The notes beneath the pieces are model-generated. The model was not told where the DNA came from. It saw only the letters and a program-made list of their open reading frames with translations, and ran no database searches. A stretch of 64,000 nucleotides of DNA, taken from positions 131-64,130 of the forward strand of contig CAZLJD010000015.1 in NCBI GenBank assembly GCA_964559865.1, written 5' to 3'. Origin of the DNA: JAGHAJ01 sp964559865 [NCBI: uncultured Synergistota bacterium]. GTDB lineage: Bacteria > Synergistota > JAGHAJ01. The position numbers and the translations under genes are program-made. Below, in pieces: positions 8,565-17,418 of this stretch (positions within the stretch are counted from its first letter, which is position 1; every line of letters starts with the position of its first letter).

Positions 8565-11500
8565 CTATCTCAACCGGAGAAGCCTTTCGAGTTCCTCACC
8601 CGACATGGGCTTGAAGAACAGGTATCCCTGAAAGTAATCACAACCCATCTCTTTCAGGATTTCGAACTGTTCCTTCGTTTCGACGCCTTCAGCTATTGTC
8701 TTTATGTTGATCTCCTTGGAGAGGAAGATGATGGACCTCACAATACTACAGGTATGTTTATCCTCTGCTATAGCCCTAATAAAGGAAATATCTATCTTCA
8801 AAAAATCTACCGGAAGTTGGGCAAGATAAGAAAGAGAGGAGTATCCAGTTCCAAAATCATCTATGGAGACAAAGACGCCAATGTCTCTTAATTCCCTTAT
8901 AAGTTGCTTTACCTTACCCAAATCTTCCATAAAACTCCTTTCTACAATTTCTATACCCACCAGGTTCCTTCCAACGGAGTTCTCTCTTATCTTTGTTGCT
9001 ATCTGCTGAACAAGATCCTCCCGTCTTATCGTCCCACAAGACAAATTCACAGATATGGGAATAGGTTCTACCGAACTCAATCTTTTAAGCCTTTCCAGAA
9101 TTCTATCGAGGTTACAATATTCAACTTTTGCGATTAGATCGGTAGTCTCCAAATACGGGACAAACTCCATTGGTGGTACAATCCTGTTATTTCTTCTCCA
9201 CCGAAGAAGACTCTCAGCTCCAACTATATTCAATTCACTATCCACATAAGGTTGATAGTAAAGAATAAAATCTCCCTTTTCCACCGCCCGCTCCAACATG
9301 CTCTTTATATTGAACCGCTTTATCTTTTCCTTCTGCAAACTTTCATCAAAGAAACCAATATTATTCGCTCCTCGACGCTTAGCATCGAGAAGAGCTATAC
9401 CAGCCCTATTAAGTAATACACCTGCATTTATGCCATCCGCAGGGTAAAAACTCATGCCAATACTAAAAGAAAGTGTCACCAATGATCCATTCACCACATA
9501 GGGTTTCGAGAGTTCAGATAAAAGCCTCGAAGCAATGCTGGTAGCCTCATTCCTCTCAACATCTACCATCAGAATACCAAACTTATCTGATTCAAGCCTA
9601 CCAGCCACATCATAGTCACGGAGGCACCTCACAATCCTCTCTGCTACTTCCTCTAGCATCTTATCGCCTTCTTCAAATCCAAACACCTGATTAATTTCAC
9701 TAAAAGATGCAGGATCCACTATAGCCACAGCACCCACCTTTCCTCCAATCGAGGACCCTAAACTCGTAAATAAGTTTATACGTTCTTCAAAGGAAGATCT
9801 AGTATACAGGCCAGTTAGCCTATCAAAATGCTGTAATTTCTCTATCTCACGCTTCAGTGCATTTTCTCTTTCCACATCGCTACCCACAGCCACATAGAAC
9901 CTTACCTTATTATCCATTACTACCGGTGTTATAACACTATGTAGCTCTCTCACCTGACCATTTTTTGTCCTATACAAAATGCTCCCTGAGAATGTTTCTC
10001 CTTTCTCCAGCGTCTTACAGACCACTTTTTCAAGGGCATCATTATGGATATTCCTTAAACATGCATCATAGTAATTCTTGCCTATTATTTCACTTCTTTC
10101 ATACCCCGACATCTTAACAACATTTTCATTCACATATACTATGTTGAAATTTTCATCCATCACAGTAACACACTCCGATCCAACATCAAACGCTGCAAGT
10201 ATTGTACGGGAAAACTTCTCATTTTCAAATTTGTTCAAAATAAACTCTATCTCAGCAGATATCACATTCAAAAGCCTGTAAATGCAAGCACTAAAAAAGT
10301 TCTTATGTCTCGAAAGTAAAACCAATACACCAACGCTCTCCCCTTTCTTTACAATAGGTATAGCACAACCAGCACCCATACCATAATCTCCATAAACATG
10401 CCTAAGAGTATTAATTTCACGGACAGAGAGGTCATTAACCAAATATATTCTCTTTTTCTTATAGGCCTTCAATACAATAGTATCATCCCTACCTTCGCCA
10501 AAGCTAACTTTATCAAAAGTTTTCCGTAACATAGCAACAAGTGACTCATCACTACTATTTCTAACCGAGTAGTGGACAACGAACACTGATTTATCCACAA
10601 CCACAGCGAAGAAAGCAACATCAACACCAAGATATCTGGTAAAGAGTTCAGGAAGGCAACGGAAGAACTCACCCTCCTCTCTGGCCTCCATAGAAAGCTT
10701 GCTCACATGGTAAAGCGTGTTATATATTCTTGACTGAATTTGCACAAATCTTTGTTGCCGTAGTAGCCTGTTGCGCATCCTTATCTTACTCAAGGCAGAC
10801 GAAGCTTCCGTCTGTATCTCTTTAAGCAAATAAAGGTGTTTCTCTGCAAATGAATCCTTGGATTTGTCATGTATCAACAGGATATACCTAACCTTGCCGT
10901 CCACGAGTATCGGTATAGAGCAGGCAGAGTGAATTCCAAAACGCAATTGCTCCTTTTGCCAATACTTCATACCATCATGCGCAAGAATATCCACAAGAAG
11001 AGCTATTTTCTTCTCCCTATAAGCCCTAGAAACTGTTCCTCGACCATACGGTTCACCAGGATCTACTCCTATTAGGACCCTCTTTATCACATCTTCAACC
11101 TCTTTATTCTTGGATCTTGTATATTTAACTCTGTAAATCTTGGTAGCTTCATCCACGTACCCTATTGTTACAGCTTCATAGCCAACAGCATCCACAAGCG
11201 TATCACATATTCCACTAAGAAGAGCATCCTCACTCTTCACTCTTGATGCAAGTTGACTAATTCTACTTAGGGCAAAGAAAAGTTTTTTGAAGGCTAACTC
11301 CTCCGTCTTATCAATAACAACAGCAACATTGGCCCTCTTTCCACAATAGATAGTCTCATATACAAACACTTCTACAGAAACTACCGCAGCCTCCTGCGTT
11401 CTAAAAAACACAGTACCACAGCTTCGTGAGAAGTTGGTTCTCCTCACTTCACGAAGACAATCTTCACCACTGCTTACAAAATCCCAAATACACTTCCCTT

Positions 11501-11669
11501 TAAGTTTGTCCGAAGCAGTATATCCAAGAGCCCTTGCAACATACTCGTTGGAAAAAACTATCTCTCCATTCTCACATAAATATACCATTATACCTATTGC
11601 CGAAGTAGAGCTAATTGCTTCGAAAACTCTCTGACACACCAACTGAAAGGAATTACAAAAACTATCCAC
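8565..11669 (-). CDS. PAS-GAF-GAF-PAS-GGDEF(degenerate)-EAL cyclic-di-GMP phosphodiesterase
   Basis: About 1034 residues, no membrane segment. Order: PAS (about 15-130), GAF (135-300), a second GAF (330-480), PAS (500-620), GGDEF-like domain (630-790) and EAL (800-1034). The GGDEF signature is replaced by LESDKF, so diguanylate cyclase activity is unlikely. The EAL domain keeps AESLLRW, EIVERS, DDFGTGYSSL, KIDISF and AEGVET, so phosphodiesterase activity is likely. I prefer the GTG at 11669 because GAGG lies 7 bp upstream; a TTG at 11675 is the alternative. It is a paralogue of the partial gene at 1-1972 and shares a perfect 135-bp tract with it. Ligands of the GAF and PAS domains are unknown. 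Confidence 0.92.
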   Translation of the reverse strand: MDSFCNSFQLVCQRVFEAISSTSAIGIMVYLCENGEIVFSNEYVARALGYTASDKLKGKCIWDFVSSGEDCLREVRRTNFSRSCGTVFFRTQEAAVVSVEVFVYETIYCGKRANVAVVIDKTEELAFKKLFFALSRISQLASRVKSEDALLSGICDTLVDAVGYEAVTIGYVDEATKIYRVKYTRSKNKEVEDVIKRVLIGVDPGEPYGRGTVSRAYREKKIALLVDILAHDGMKYWQKEQLRFGIHSACSIPILVDGKVRYILLIHDKSKDSFAEKHLYLLKEIQTEASSALSKIRMRNRLLRQQRFVQIQSRIYNTLYHVSKLSMEAREEGEFFRCLPELFTRYLGVDVAFFAVVVDKSVFVVHYSVRNSSDESLVAMLRKTFDKVSFGEGRDDTIVLKAYKKKRIYLVNDLSVREINTLRHVYGDYGMGAGCAIPIVKKGESVGVLVLLSRHKNFFSACIYRLLNVISAEIEFILNKFENEKFSRTILAAFDVGSECVTVMDENFNIVYVNENVVKMSGYERSEIIGKNYYDACLRNIHNDALEKVVCKTLEKGETFSGSILYRTKNGQVRELHSVITPVVMDNKVRFYVAVGSDVERENALKREIEKLQHFDRLTGLYTRSSFEERINLFTSLGSSIGGKVGAVAIVDPASFSEINQVFGFEEGDKMLEEVAERIVRCLRDYDVAGRLESDKFGILMVDVERNEATSIASRLLSELSKPYVVNGSLVTLSFSIGMSFYPADGINAGVLLNRAGIALLDAKRRGANNIGFFDESLQKEKIKRFNIKSMLERAVEKGDFILYYQPYVDSELNIVGAESLLRWRRNNRIVPPMEFVPYLETTDLIAKVEYCNLDRILERLKRLSSVEPIPISVNLSCGTIRREDLVQQIATKIRENSVGRNLVGIEIVERSFMEDLGKVKQLIRELRDIGVFVSIDDFGTGYSSLSYLAQLPVDFLKIDISFIRAIAEDKHTCSIVRSIIFLSKEINIKTIAEGVETKEQFEILKEMGCDYFQGYLFFKPMSGEELERLLRLR
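8604..8738 (-). repeat. 135-bp perfect inverted repeat, copy 2 (inside EAL domain)
   Basis: This is the reverse complement of 1757-1891 with no mismatch over 135 bases. Flanking coding sequence of the two genes is clearly diverged. Confidence 0.95.
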
Positions 11670-11709
11670 TCGCAAACCTCGTCTTCACTATTTCTCACAC
11701 TCCCCATTT

Positions 11710-11739
11710 ATTATATCATATCATACGAAGAAAGAACAA
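11710..11739 (-). promoter_or_regulatory. Probable promoter of the PAS-GAF-GGDEF-EAL gene
   Basis: On the minus strand TTGTTC (11734-11739) is 18 bp from TATAAT (11710-11715), giving a leader of roughly 35 nt before the start at 11669. Confidence 0.55.
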
Positions 11740-11834
11740 ATAACACAACACCAAATAAAAGTCCTTGCTCATTCTACATTTCATGAATCACATCACCAGT
11801 ATCTTATGCATATATCTGTACTCTTTACAAAATC

Positions 11835-11863
11835 TTGACTTATCTGTAGCTATATAATAAAAT
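11835..11863 (+). promoter_or_regulatory. Probable promoter of the DUF4234-like membrane protein
   Basis: TTGACT (11835-11840), 17-bp spacer, TAAAAT (11858-11863). The TTG start at 11915 follows with GGGAGGAGAGG as ribosome site. Confidence 0.65.
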
Positions 11864-11914
11864 GAATACGGGGAAATATTTGTACTACAAGAGAAAAGAA
11901 GGGAGGAGAGGAAA

Positions 11915-12652
11915 TTGATTGGAAATCTCGTGGAAGAGAAAGCACCAAGCAAAGGCATGGCCTGGAGTGTCATAGCTCTCGGTATATTAGCCTTCATAGT
12001 ATCCTTAATAGGCGGGTTTGCAGTCTCAAGGGGTGTAATGACGGCACATACTCCAGCCGAGGCTATGGGTGCAGTAGCTGGGGGTGGCTCAATCCTCATC
12101 GTAGGTGGAGTGATCGGGTTTATTGCTGGTGTACTTCAGATAGTCGTACTCTACTCGTGGAACAAGGCAATCACAACAAACATAGACAACACGAAGATGA
12201 TATTTCAGCTTGCACACGACAAGGTGGAAGACTCCGAAAAGAAAGAGAACCTCAACGCATTTTTGCTGAAGGTATCGAGATTGGAAGTGTCCACATGGGC
12301 ATTTTGGGCTTACATCATACTTTACATCATAGGCATGTTCATGGGTATGGGATTCAAAACCGTCTTGAACATCTTGGCATTCATATTCCTGGCAATATAC
12401 CTGCAATCCATATTCTCAGTTAGTTCCGAGCTGTCAAAGGCAAAGAACACGGTATATACTTACTTCATGGAGAAACCCGCCCTAATCCCTGAAGTCAAAA
12501 AGAGAAACATAATACTCGTCATCGTGCTGTCTGTCATAACATTCACTATATACTGGCTATACCTGTTGGTAAAGCTCACAGATGAGATCAGGGAGTTCGT
12601 CCTCACGGACCAAACCGTAAGGAGGTCCGTCATAGAGGCCATTTCCAAATAA
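11915..12652 (+). CDS. DUF4234-like integral membrane protein
   Basis: 245 residues starting at TTG 11915 behind a strong GGGAGGAGAGG site. Hydrophobic segments lie at about 17-40, 55-85, 128-150, 151-172 and 200-223. The last one, RNIILVIVLSVITFTIYWLY followed by a short acidic helix, resembles the DUF4234 module found at the C-terminus of small bacterial membrane proteins. A charged cytoplasmic or periplasmic loop (about 95-125) lies between helices 2 and 3. No enzymatic motif is visible. It is monocistronic or nearly so, with its own promoter and a terminator hairpin right after the stop. Function unknown. Confidence 0.75.
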   Translation: MIGNLVEEKAPSKGMAWSVIALGILAFIVSLIGGFAVSRGVMTAHTPAEAMGAVAGGGSILIVGGVIGFIAGVLQIVVLYSWNKAITTNIDNTKMIFQLAHDKVEDSEKKENLNAFLLKVSRLEVSTWAFWAYIILYIIGMFMGMGFKTVLNILAFIFLAIYLQSIFSVSSELSKAKNTVYTYFMEKPALIPEVKKRNIILVIVLSVITFTIYWLYLLVKLTDEIREFVLTDQTVRRSVIEAISK

Positions 12653-12657
12653 AACGG

Positions 12658-12682
12658 GGGAAGCCTTCGTGCTTCCCTTTTT
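12658..12682 (+). terminator. Rho-independent terminator after the DUF4234-like gene
   Basis: GGGAAGC (12658-12664), a 6-nt loop, GCTTCCC (12671-12677) and TTTTT (12678-12682). It lies directly before the citX start codon, which has no Shine-Dalgarno sequence. Confidence 0.85.
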
Positions 12683-12685
12683 ACC

Positions 12686-13444
12686 ATGGACGAGACTCTG
12701 AAGCTAATACTAACCGGTAGAGAGGCTACATTCTGCGTCCAGAAGCAGCTAATAAAAGATGGCAACTTACCTGTGATCTCCTTTTCCTTGAACACGCCGG
12801 GAGCAAGGAAGAGCTCACCCGTTATACTCTACACATTCTACAGAACCGCATCAGAACTGCTAACTACACTCTACATCGTGGGCATACGCCCCACCAGAGC
12901 AGTAATACACATAAACCCAGCTGGACCTCACCTCATCGCGTCTATACCAGCAGAACCAGAAGAGCTAAAGAGAATAACAGCAACATACGAGGAAACACAC
13001 GGGTTAGGCAGACTGCTCGACATAGATGTGATAACGACCGAGATGAAAGTTATCAGAAGAGAACGAGTCGGACTACCTCCAAGGAAGTGTATTGTGTGCA
13101 ACAGATCCGCAATGGAGTGCATAAGAGCTCAAAGACACTCGAAAGAGGAGGTTCACAAAGCTGCATCGAGTATCTTTCTGGCGTGGTATAAAAAGATGAC
13201 AAGGGTCAAGATGTCCGCCGTTCCACCCGGGCTTATCCCCTCTCTCGTAAACTCCTCATCGAGCAGACGAAGGTTGCCAACGAAGTCCAAACCGCCAACA
13301 TCGAGCCTGCTGACCTTCTCCCTCATCCATAGGAGCCCTTCCCTTCCTTTGCGGAAGAGGACATTGGTATCCTCAACAAACCCAAGCAACCCCACCAGCG
13401 TCCTCAAACAAGCCTCTTTCATAGAGATACCCTTGCTCACATAA
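12686..13444 (+). CDS. citX: CitX-like apo-citrate lyase phosphoribosyl-dephospho-CoA transferase, with an anomalous C-terminal tail
   Basis: Residues 1-172 match CitX: VISFSLNTPG near residue 30, GRLLDIDVI near 110, and GLPPRKCIVCNRSAMECIRAQRHS near 128-152 with its cysteine pair and histidine. CitX attaches the triphosphoribosyl-dephospho-CoA prosthetic group to the acyl carrier subunit of citrate lyase. CitX proteins are usually about 180 residues, but this frame runs on for another 80 low-complexity residues antisense to citG. One base less in the A-run near 13190 would place a stop at the expected end, so the tail may be a sequencing or mutational frameshift. No citrate lyase genes are in the window. 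The ATG follows a terminator by 3 bp and has no ribosome site. Confidence 0.8.
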   Translation: MDETLKLILTGREATFCVQKQLIKDGNLPVISFSLNTPGARKSSPVILYTFYRTASELLTTLYIVGIRPTRAVIHINPAGPHLIASIPAEPEELKRITATYEETHGLGRLLDIDVITTEMKVIRRERVGLPPRKCIVCNRSAMECIRAQRHSKEEVHKAASSIFLAWYKKMTRVKMSAVPPGLIPSLVNSSSSRRRLPTKSKPPTSSLLTFSLIHRSPSLPLRKRTLVSSTNPSNPTSVLKQASFIEIPLLT

Positions 13445-14037
13445 CCGTTGAGAAGAGGCAAGCCAACATCGAAGACGGCAGGTAACCCCTCCTCAACCTC
13501 CTGTCTTGCACCGCCAACTCCGTAGCGGAGGTAAACCACTTCACCGTGCGTCTTCGCCGAACGCACTCCAGCCCTTACAGGCTCAAGCTCTCTCTCTACC
13601 AGACCAGCTGATACCTCTCTAATCACGCCCCTCAGTTCCCCGAAGTCCCAATTGCAACCCTTACCACCAATGAGAAACCCCATACAGAATAACAACACAC
13701 CGTAAAGAAAGACCAGCCCCTTGTGGGTATTTACCCCACCAGTTGCAGAGAACATGGATCTCTCGGCTCTCATGCCCACTTCTCGTATGCTCAAAAGGGC
13801 ACACTCAAGATCCGAACAGAAGACAAAACCAGTCTCAAGAAACTCACGCCAGAACGGTTTCAAGGTGCACGCACTCTTACGGAGAAGGCCGTAGTCCATG
13901 TCAGCATGAGCACCGGGGCTTGCCCGATCGACAAGCCCCGGCTTTGGTGTCAGCTCAAGCTCTGCCAGAGAGGATTCAAACGCTAAATCCGAAAGCCTCT
14001 TCAGTACCTGCTTACACCTCAGAAAGCGCCTTTGCAT
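13153..14037 (-). CDS. citG: CitG-like triphosphoribosyl-dephospho-CoA synthase
   Basis: About 294 residues. TPKPGLVDRASPGAHADMD near the N-terminus and GVNTHKGLVF further on are hallmarks of the CitG/MdcB family, which makes the 2'-(5''-triphosphoribosyl)-3'-dephospho-CoA precursor of the citrate (or malonate) lyase carrier group from ATP and dephospho-CoA. GISPGGTADIL near the end is also typical. The start is uncertain: ATG 14037 lies inside the end of the leuB-like gene (26-bp overlap), ATG 14073 is further in. It is the last gene of the glpX-hpf-HD-leuC-leuD-leuB-citG run and converges on citX, its functional partner, overlapping it by up to 292 bp. Confidence 0.85.
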   Translation of the reverse strand: MQRRFLRCKQVLKRLSDLAFESSLAELELTPKPGLVDRASPGAHADMDYGLLRKSACTLKPFWREFLETGFVFCSDLECALLSIREVGMRAERSMFSATGGVNTHKGLVFLYGVLLFCMGFLIGGKGCNWDFGELRGVIREVSAGLVERELEPVRAGVRSAKTHGEVVYLRYGVGGARQEVEEGLPAVFDVGLPLLNGYVSKGISMKEACLRTLVGLLGFVEDTNVLFRKGREGLLWMREKVSRLDVGGLDFVGNLRLLDEEFTREGISPGGTADILTLVIFLYHARKILDAAL

Positions 14038-15079
14038 ACGCCTCTGCCATCTCAAGCGTGGTGTTGCTCCCACCGAGGTCGTATGTCTTCACCTTTCCTT
14101 CAGCAAGGACCTTTTCAATCGCACGCTCGAGTCTGTCCGCTTTCTCCTTCTCACCTAACCACTGCAGCATCATCTTGAATGCAAGGATCATGGCAGTTGG
14201 GTTAACCTTATACTGCCCTGCATACTTGGGTGCCGAGCCGTGAGTAGGCTCAAAGAGGGCGTACTTTTCACCTATGTTTCCACTTGCGGCAAACCCCATG
14301 CCCCCAACGAGCTGGGCAGCCTCATCAGATATAATGTCACCAAACATGTTCGTAGTGACTATGACATCGTAGTCCTGCGGATTCTTTATCAGCCACATCG
14401 CCATCGCATCTACATTTGCCTCTTTCGTCTCTATGTCCGGATATTGCTGTGCTATCTCCCTTCCCACCTCTATGAAGAGTCCTCCAGTCTTTCTGATGAC
14501 ATTGGGCTTCTCGACAAGAGTGACAGAACGCCTGTTGTACTCCTTTGCGTACTCGTAGGCTGCCCTTATTATCCTTTCACAACCTTCCCTCGTAAAGGGT
14601 CTGAAAGAGAGTGCGTTGTCCTTGGAATTTCTATACTTCTCCATGCCGGGATACTTCAAAAGTTCCTCAGGTATAGGTCTAAACTCAACGGAGCTGTAAA
14701 GCCCCTCCGTGTTTTCCCTGAATATCGCAAGGTCTATGTCGTCACGGTAGTTGAGTGGCACTCCTTTAAAGGATCTGACAGGCCTAAGGTTCACATACAG
14801 GTCAAACTTCTGCCTTATCTGGAGTATAGCACTTCTGAATCCCTTTACTCCCGGTTTAGATGTTATGGCACCAAACAGGCAGGCATCGGTGCTTTCGAGC
14901 TTTTCCCATGTATCCTTGGGAACCGTATCGTGATATTTCTCCCATGCACCCCATCCTGCCTCTGCATCTACCCACTCCACATCAAAACCGATTGCATCAG
15001 CGACTATCATAGCCGCATCCATAACATCCTTCCCTATGCCGTCACCCGGTATTCTGCATATCTTGTACTTCGCCATCAC
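14012..15079 (-). CDS. Isocitrate/isopropylmalate dehydrogenase family enzyme (leuB-like; residue pattern closer to isocitrate dehydrogenase)
   Basis: A 355-residue beta-decarboxylating dehydrogenase: IPGDGIG at the N-terminus, [10 protein letters not shown], the catalytic lysine region and [17 protein letters not shown]. In the substrate loop it reads [20 protein letters not shown], where isopropylmalate dehydrogenases normally carry a leucine/glutamate pattern. The serine, the two arginines and the tyrosine of [10 protein letters not shown] line up with the substrate residues of E. coli isocitrate dehydrogenase, although the asparagine two residues after that serine is isoleucine here. It is translationally coupled to leuD (ATGA overlap). 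Annotation as 3-isopropylmalate dehydrogenase is the default by neighbourhood; NAD(P)-isocitrate or homoisocitrate dehydrogenase is a serious alternative. Confidence 0.85.
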   Translation of the reverse strand: MMAKYKICRIPGDGIGKDVMDAAMIVADAIGFDVEWVDAEAGWGAWEKYHDTVPKDTWEKLESTDACLFGAITSKPGVKGFRSAILQIRQKFDLYVNLRPVRSFKGVPLNYRDDIDLAIFRENTEGLYSSVEFRPIPEELLKYPGMEKYRNSKDNALSFRPFTREGCERIIRAAYEYAKEYNRRSVTLVEKPNVIRKTGGLFIEVGREIAQQYPDIETKEANVDAMAMWLIKNPQDYDVIVTTNMFGDIISDEAAQLVGGMGFAASGNIGEKYALFEPTHGSAPKYAGQYKVNPTAMILAFKMMLQWLGEKEKADRLERAIEKVLAEGKVKTYDLGGSNTTLEMAEAYAKALSEV

Positions 15080-15579
15080 TCACTACCCCCTTTTAATGTC
15101 TTTTTCAGGTGCGGTATCAAACCACCGTCCTTAACTATACCGAGCACATAGTCCGGCAGAGGCGAAAACTTAAACACCTTCCCAGACTGCGTCTTGATCT
15201 CACCTTTCTCCATGTCTATCTCAAGCTCTTCTCCCTTTTCAACGGCATCCACCACCTCAGGGCACTGAATAACCGGGATACCCTGATTTATCGCATTCCT
15301 GTAGTATATCCTCGCAAAGGACTTCGCAACTATAGCACCTATCTGCAACGCCTTAAGGGCAGTGGCAGCCTGCTCTCTCGAGCTACCACAACCAAAGTTC
15401 TTACCCGCAACGATCACATCGCCCGGCTTTACATTGGAGGCAAAGTCAGGGTCAAGGTCCTCCATTGCGTGCTTCGCCATCTCAGAAGGTTCCAAGACTG
15501 TGTATGTGTACTTTCCCGGGAATATCACATCTGTATTTATGTCGTCCCCGTACTTCCACACCTTCCCCTTTATAATCAT
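15076..15579 (-). CDS. leuD: Small subunit of LeuCD-type hydro-lyase (3-isopropylmalate dehydratase / homoaconitase / aconitase-like)
   Basis: 167 residues, the compact archaeal-type LeuD. Motifs are DDINTDVIFPGKY near residue 12 and FGCGSSREQA near 63. This swivel subunit supplies the substrate-side loop; here the loop is KYTYTVLEPSEM instead of the YLR type usually linked to isopropylmalate, so substrate choice is open. Starts inside the leuC stop (4-bp overlap) and overlaps the leuB-like start by 4 bp, so the three are translated as a block. Confidence 0.88.
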   Translation of the reverse strand: MIIKGKVWKYGDDINTDVIFPGKYTYTVLEPSEMAKHAMEDLDPDFASNVKPGDVIVAGKNFGCGSSREQAATALKALQIGAIVAKSFARIYYRNAINQGIPVIQCPEVVDAVEKGEELEIDMEKGEIKTQSGKVFKFSPLPDYVLGIVKDGGLIPHLKKTLKGGSE

Positions 15580-16841
15580 GAGAGCACCTCCCTCGGGTCA
15601 GTAATGTAACCCTTCAGTGCAGAAGCTGCAGCAGTTGCAGGACTCGCAAGGTATATGAAAGACTCCTTGTTGCCCATCCTACCCTTGAAGTTCCTGTTCG
15701 CCGTGCTCAACGCCACCTCTCCGGGTGCAAGGACGCCAAGGTGGTTACCCATGCACGGACCACAGCCCGGGTTTGCAACAACAGCACCCGCTTCTATGAT
15801 ATCGGCAAGGTAGCCCTTCGCCATCGCCTCTCTGTAAACCTTCCACGACGCAGGTATAACTATCATCCTGATCTTGCTGCTTATCTTCTTGCCCCTAAGT
15901 ATGCCTGCTACCACCTCGAGGTCGTCCAGCCTCCCGTTGGTACATGTGCCGACAAAGACTTCATTTATCTTTGTGCCTTCTACCTCTTTCACCGGAGAGA
16001 CATTGTCAACCGTGTGCGGCTTTGCAACAACGGGAACTACCTCGGAAAGGTCGTAGTGCAACACCTGTTTGTACTCGGCATCCTCGTCCGCCCACACGAC
16101 CTCCCAATCTCCCTTTGCAACACCCTTCAACCACTCAAATGTCTTTTCATCTGGTTCAACGACGCCGTTTTTAGCACCCATTTCTATGGCCATGTTGCAG
16201 AGCGTCATTCTCTCAGACATCGACATGTTTCTCACACCGTCACCCACAAACTCAACCGAGCAATAATCCGCCCCATCTGCACGAATGTCTCCAATGATGG
16301 TAAGGATCAAGTCCTTGGCAAACACACCGGGTTTAAACTTACCAGCAACCTCTATCTTTATGCTCTCAGGGACTCTAAGCCATATCTTACCCGTAGCCCA
16401 AACAGAAGCCATCTCACTTCTCCCTATGCCCGTGCTGAACATGCCAAACGCCCCGTAAGTGCAAGTGTGGGAGTCGCTACCAAGTGCAAGCTGCCCCGGA
16501 AGGGCAAAACCCTCCTCACAAAATATCTGATGGCATATACCACCGCTGCTGTTGACATCGTAAAAGTGCTTTATACCCTGTTTTTCCACGAACTCTCTTA
16601 TCTGCTTGTGATTTGCAGCATGCTTATCAGTGGGAGCAGGTACGGCATGGTCGAGGATAAAGACGAGCTTCTCCGGGTTCCAAACCTTCTCTATCCCTAT
16701 GGAGTAAAATATCTTGGATATAGGGGCAGCGTTGTCGTGAGACATCACCCAATCAGGCTCAACCGTAACGACCTCCCCCGGTTTAACACTCTCTTTGCCG
16801 GCTTTCTTTGCCAGGATCTTCTCTGCAAATGTCATACCCAT
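15576..16841 (-). CDS. leuC: Large [4Fe-4S] subunit of LeuCD-type hydro-lyase
   Basis: 421 residues, typical for the archaeal-type LeuC/homoaconitase large chain. Cluster cysteines are in VGTCTNGR and NPGCGPCMGNH; LGSDSHTCTYGAFGMFSTG is the conserved substrate region. With LeuD it isomerises a 2-hydroxy di/tricarboxylic acid through dehydration and rehydration. Together with the dehydrogenase downstream it forms one 2-oxoacid chain-elongation step. No leuA/homocitrate synthase is in the window. Operon position between an HD-domain gene (1-bp gap) and leuD. Confidence 0.9.
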   Translation of the reverse strand: MGMTFAEKILAKKAGKESVKPGEVVTVEPDWVMSHDNAAPISKIFYSIGIEKVWNPEKLVFILDHAVPAPTDKHAANHKQIREFVEKQGIKHFYDVNSSGGICHQIFCEEGFALPGQLALGSDSHTCTYGAFGMFSTGIGRSEMASVWATGKIWLRVPESIKIEVAGKFKPGVFAKDLILTIIGDIRADGADYCSVEFVGDGVRNMSMSERMTLCNMAIEMGAKNGVVEPDEKTFEWLKGVAKGDWEVVWADEDAEYKQVLHYDLSEVVPVVAKPHTVDNVSPVKEVEGTKINEVFVGTCTNGRLDDLEVVAGILRGKKISSKIRMIVIPASWKVYREAMAKGYLADIIEAGAVVANPGCGPCMGNHLGVLAPGEVALSTANRNFKGRMGNKESFIYLASPATAAASALKGYITDPREVLS

Positions 16842-16842
16842 A

Positions 16843-17397
16843 CTACTTCCCCTCCCCGAGTATGCCTTTTAATACCTCAAAGTTTATAAAGTCAACCCTG
16901 TGTACTATCTCGGACTCAGGTGTCCTCTTCACACGGTCACCCTCGTGGGAGTGCGTAGCTATGATGTGAGATACCTCCGGTGGAAGTCCAAACTCGTCTG
17001 CCAACATTGCACCGGTAAACGGATGCCTCAGCATCTTTCCAAGCCTCGTCTGAGCAAACTTGCCACCCTCGTCCACCTCGTATTCGACAAACTTCCCTAT
17101 GTCGTGCAAGATAGCACCCGCTATGAGGTAGTCGTGATTCAGAGGAACAAGGTCCCCGTAGATCTCCTTGAACTCCTTATAGACTGCTTCTGCCATCCTC
17201 GTAACAGCTCTTATGTGGTCTATTAGACTCACCGGACAGTCTTTAATCAGAAGCGTAAACGGTATCTCTTTGGTCTTCTCTATGCTCCACTTACCCCTCT
17301 TCAGCGCCTCTTCCCACACCTTTAGAACCTTATCCTTCAGCTCCCCGTCAGATATCCAATCGATCTCAGGTAACAGTTTCAAGATCTCCTCACCCAC
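16843..17397 (-). CDS. HD-domain phosphohydrolase
   Basis: 184 residues. The HD metal site is visible: H in SLIDHIRAV, AGAILHDIGKF (HD doublet), a histidine in LRHPFTGAML and in IATHSHEGD, and D in HRVDFINF. The N-terminal 50 residues are a helical extension. Such small soluble HD proteins hydrolyse nucleotides or phosphate esters; the substrate is unknown here. It lies 1 bp upstream of leuC and 21 bp after hpf, in the same operon. Confidence 0.82.
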   Translation of the reverse strand: MGEEILKLLPEIDWISDGELKDKVLKVWEEALKRGKWSIEKTKEIPFTLLIKDCPVSLIDHIRAVTRMAEAVYKEFKEIYGDLVPLNHDYLIAGAILHDIGKFVEYEVDEGGKFAQTRLGKMLRHPFTGAMLADEFGLPPEVSHIIATHSHEGDRVKRTPESEIVHRVDFINFEVLKGILGEGK

Positions 17398-17418
17398 TCA
17401 AAAACACCTCCCCCTTTG

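Noticed and set aside
13202-13444. C-terminal 80 residues of the citX frame as a novel domain
   Set aside because: Low-complexity Ser/Pro/Arg-rich sequence antisense to well-conserved citG codons, typical of a shadow frame.
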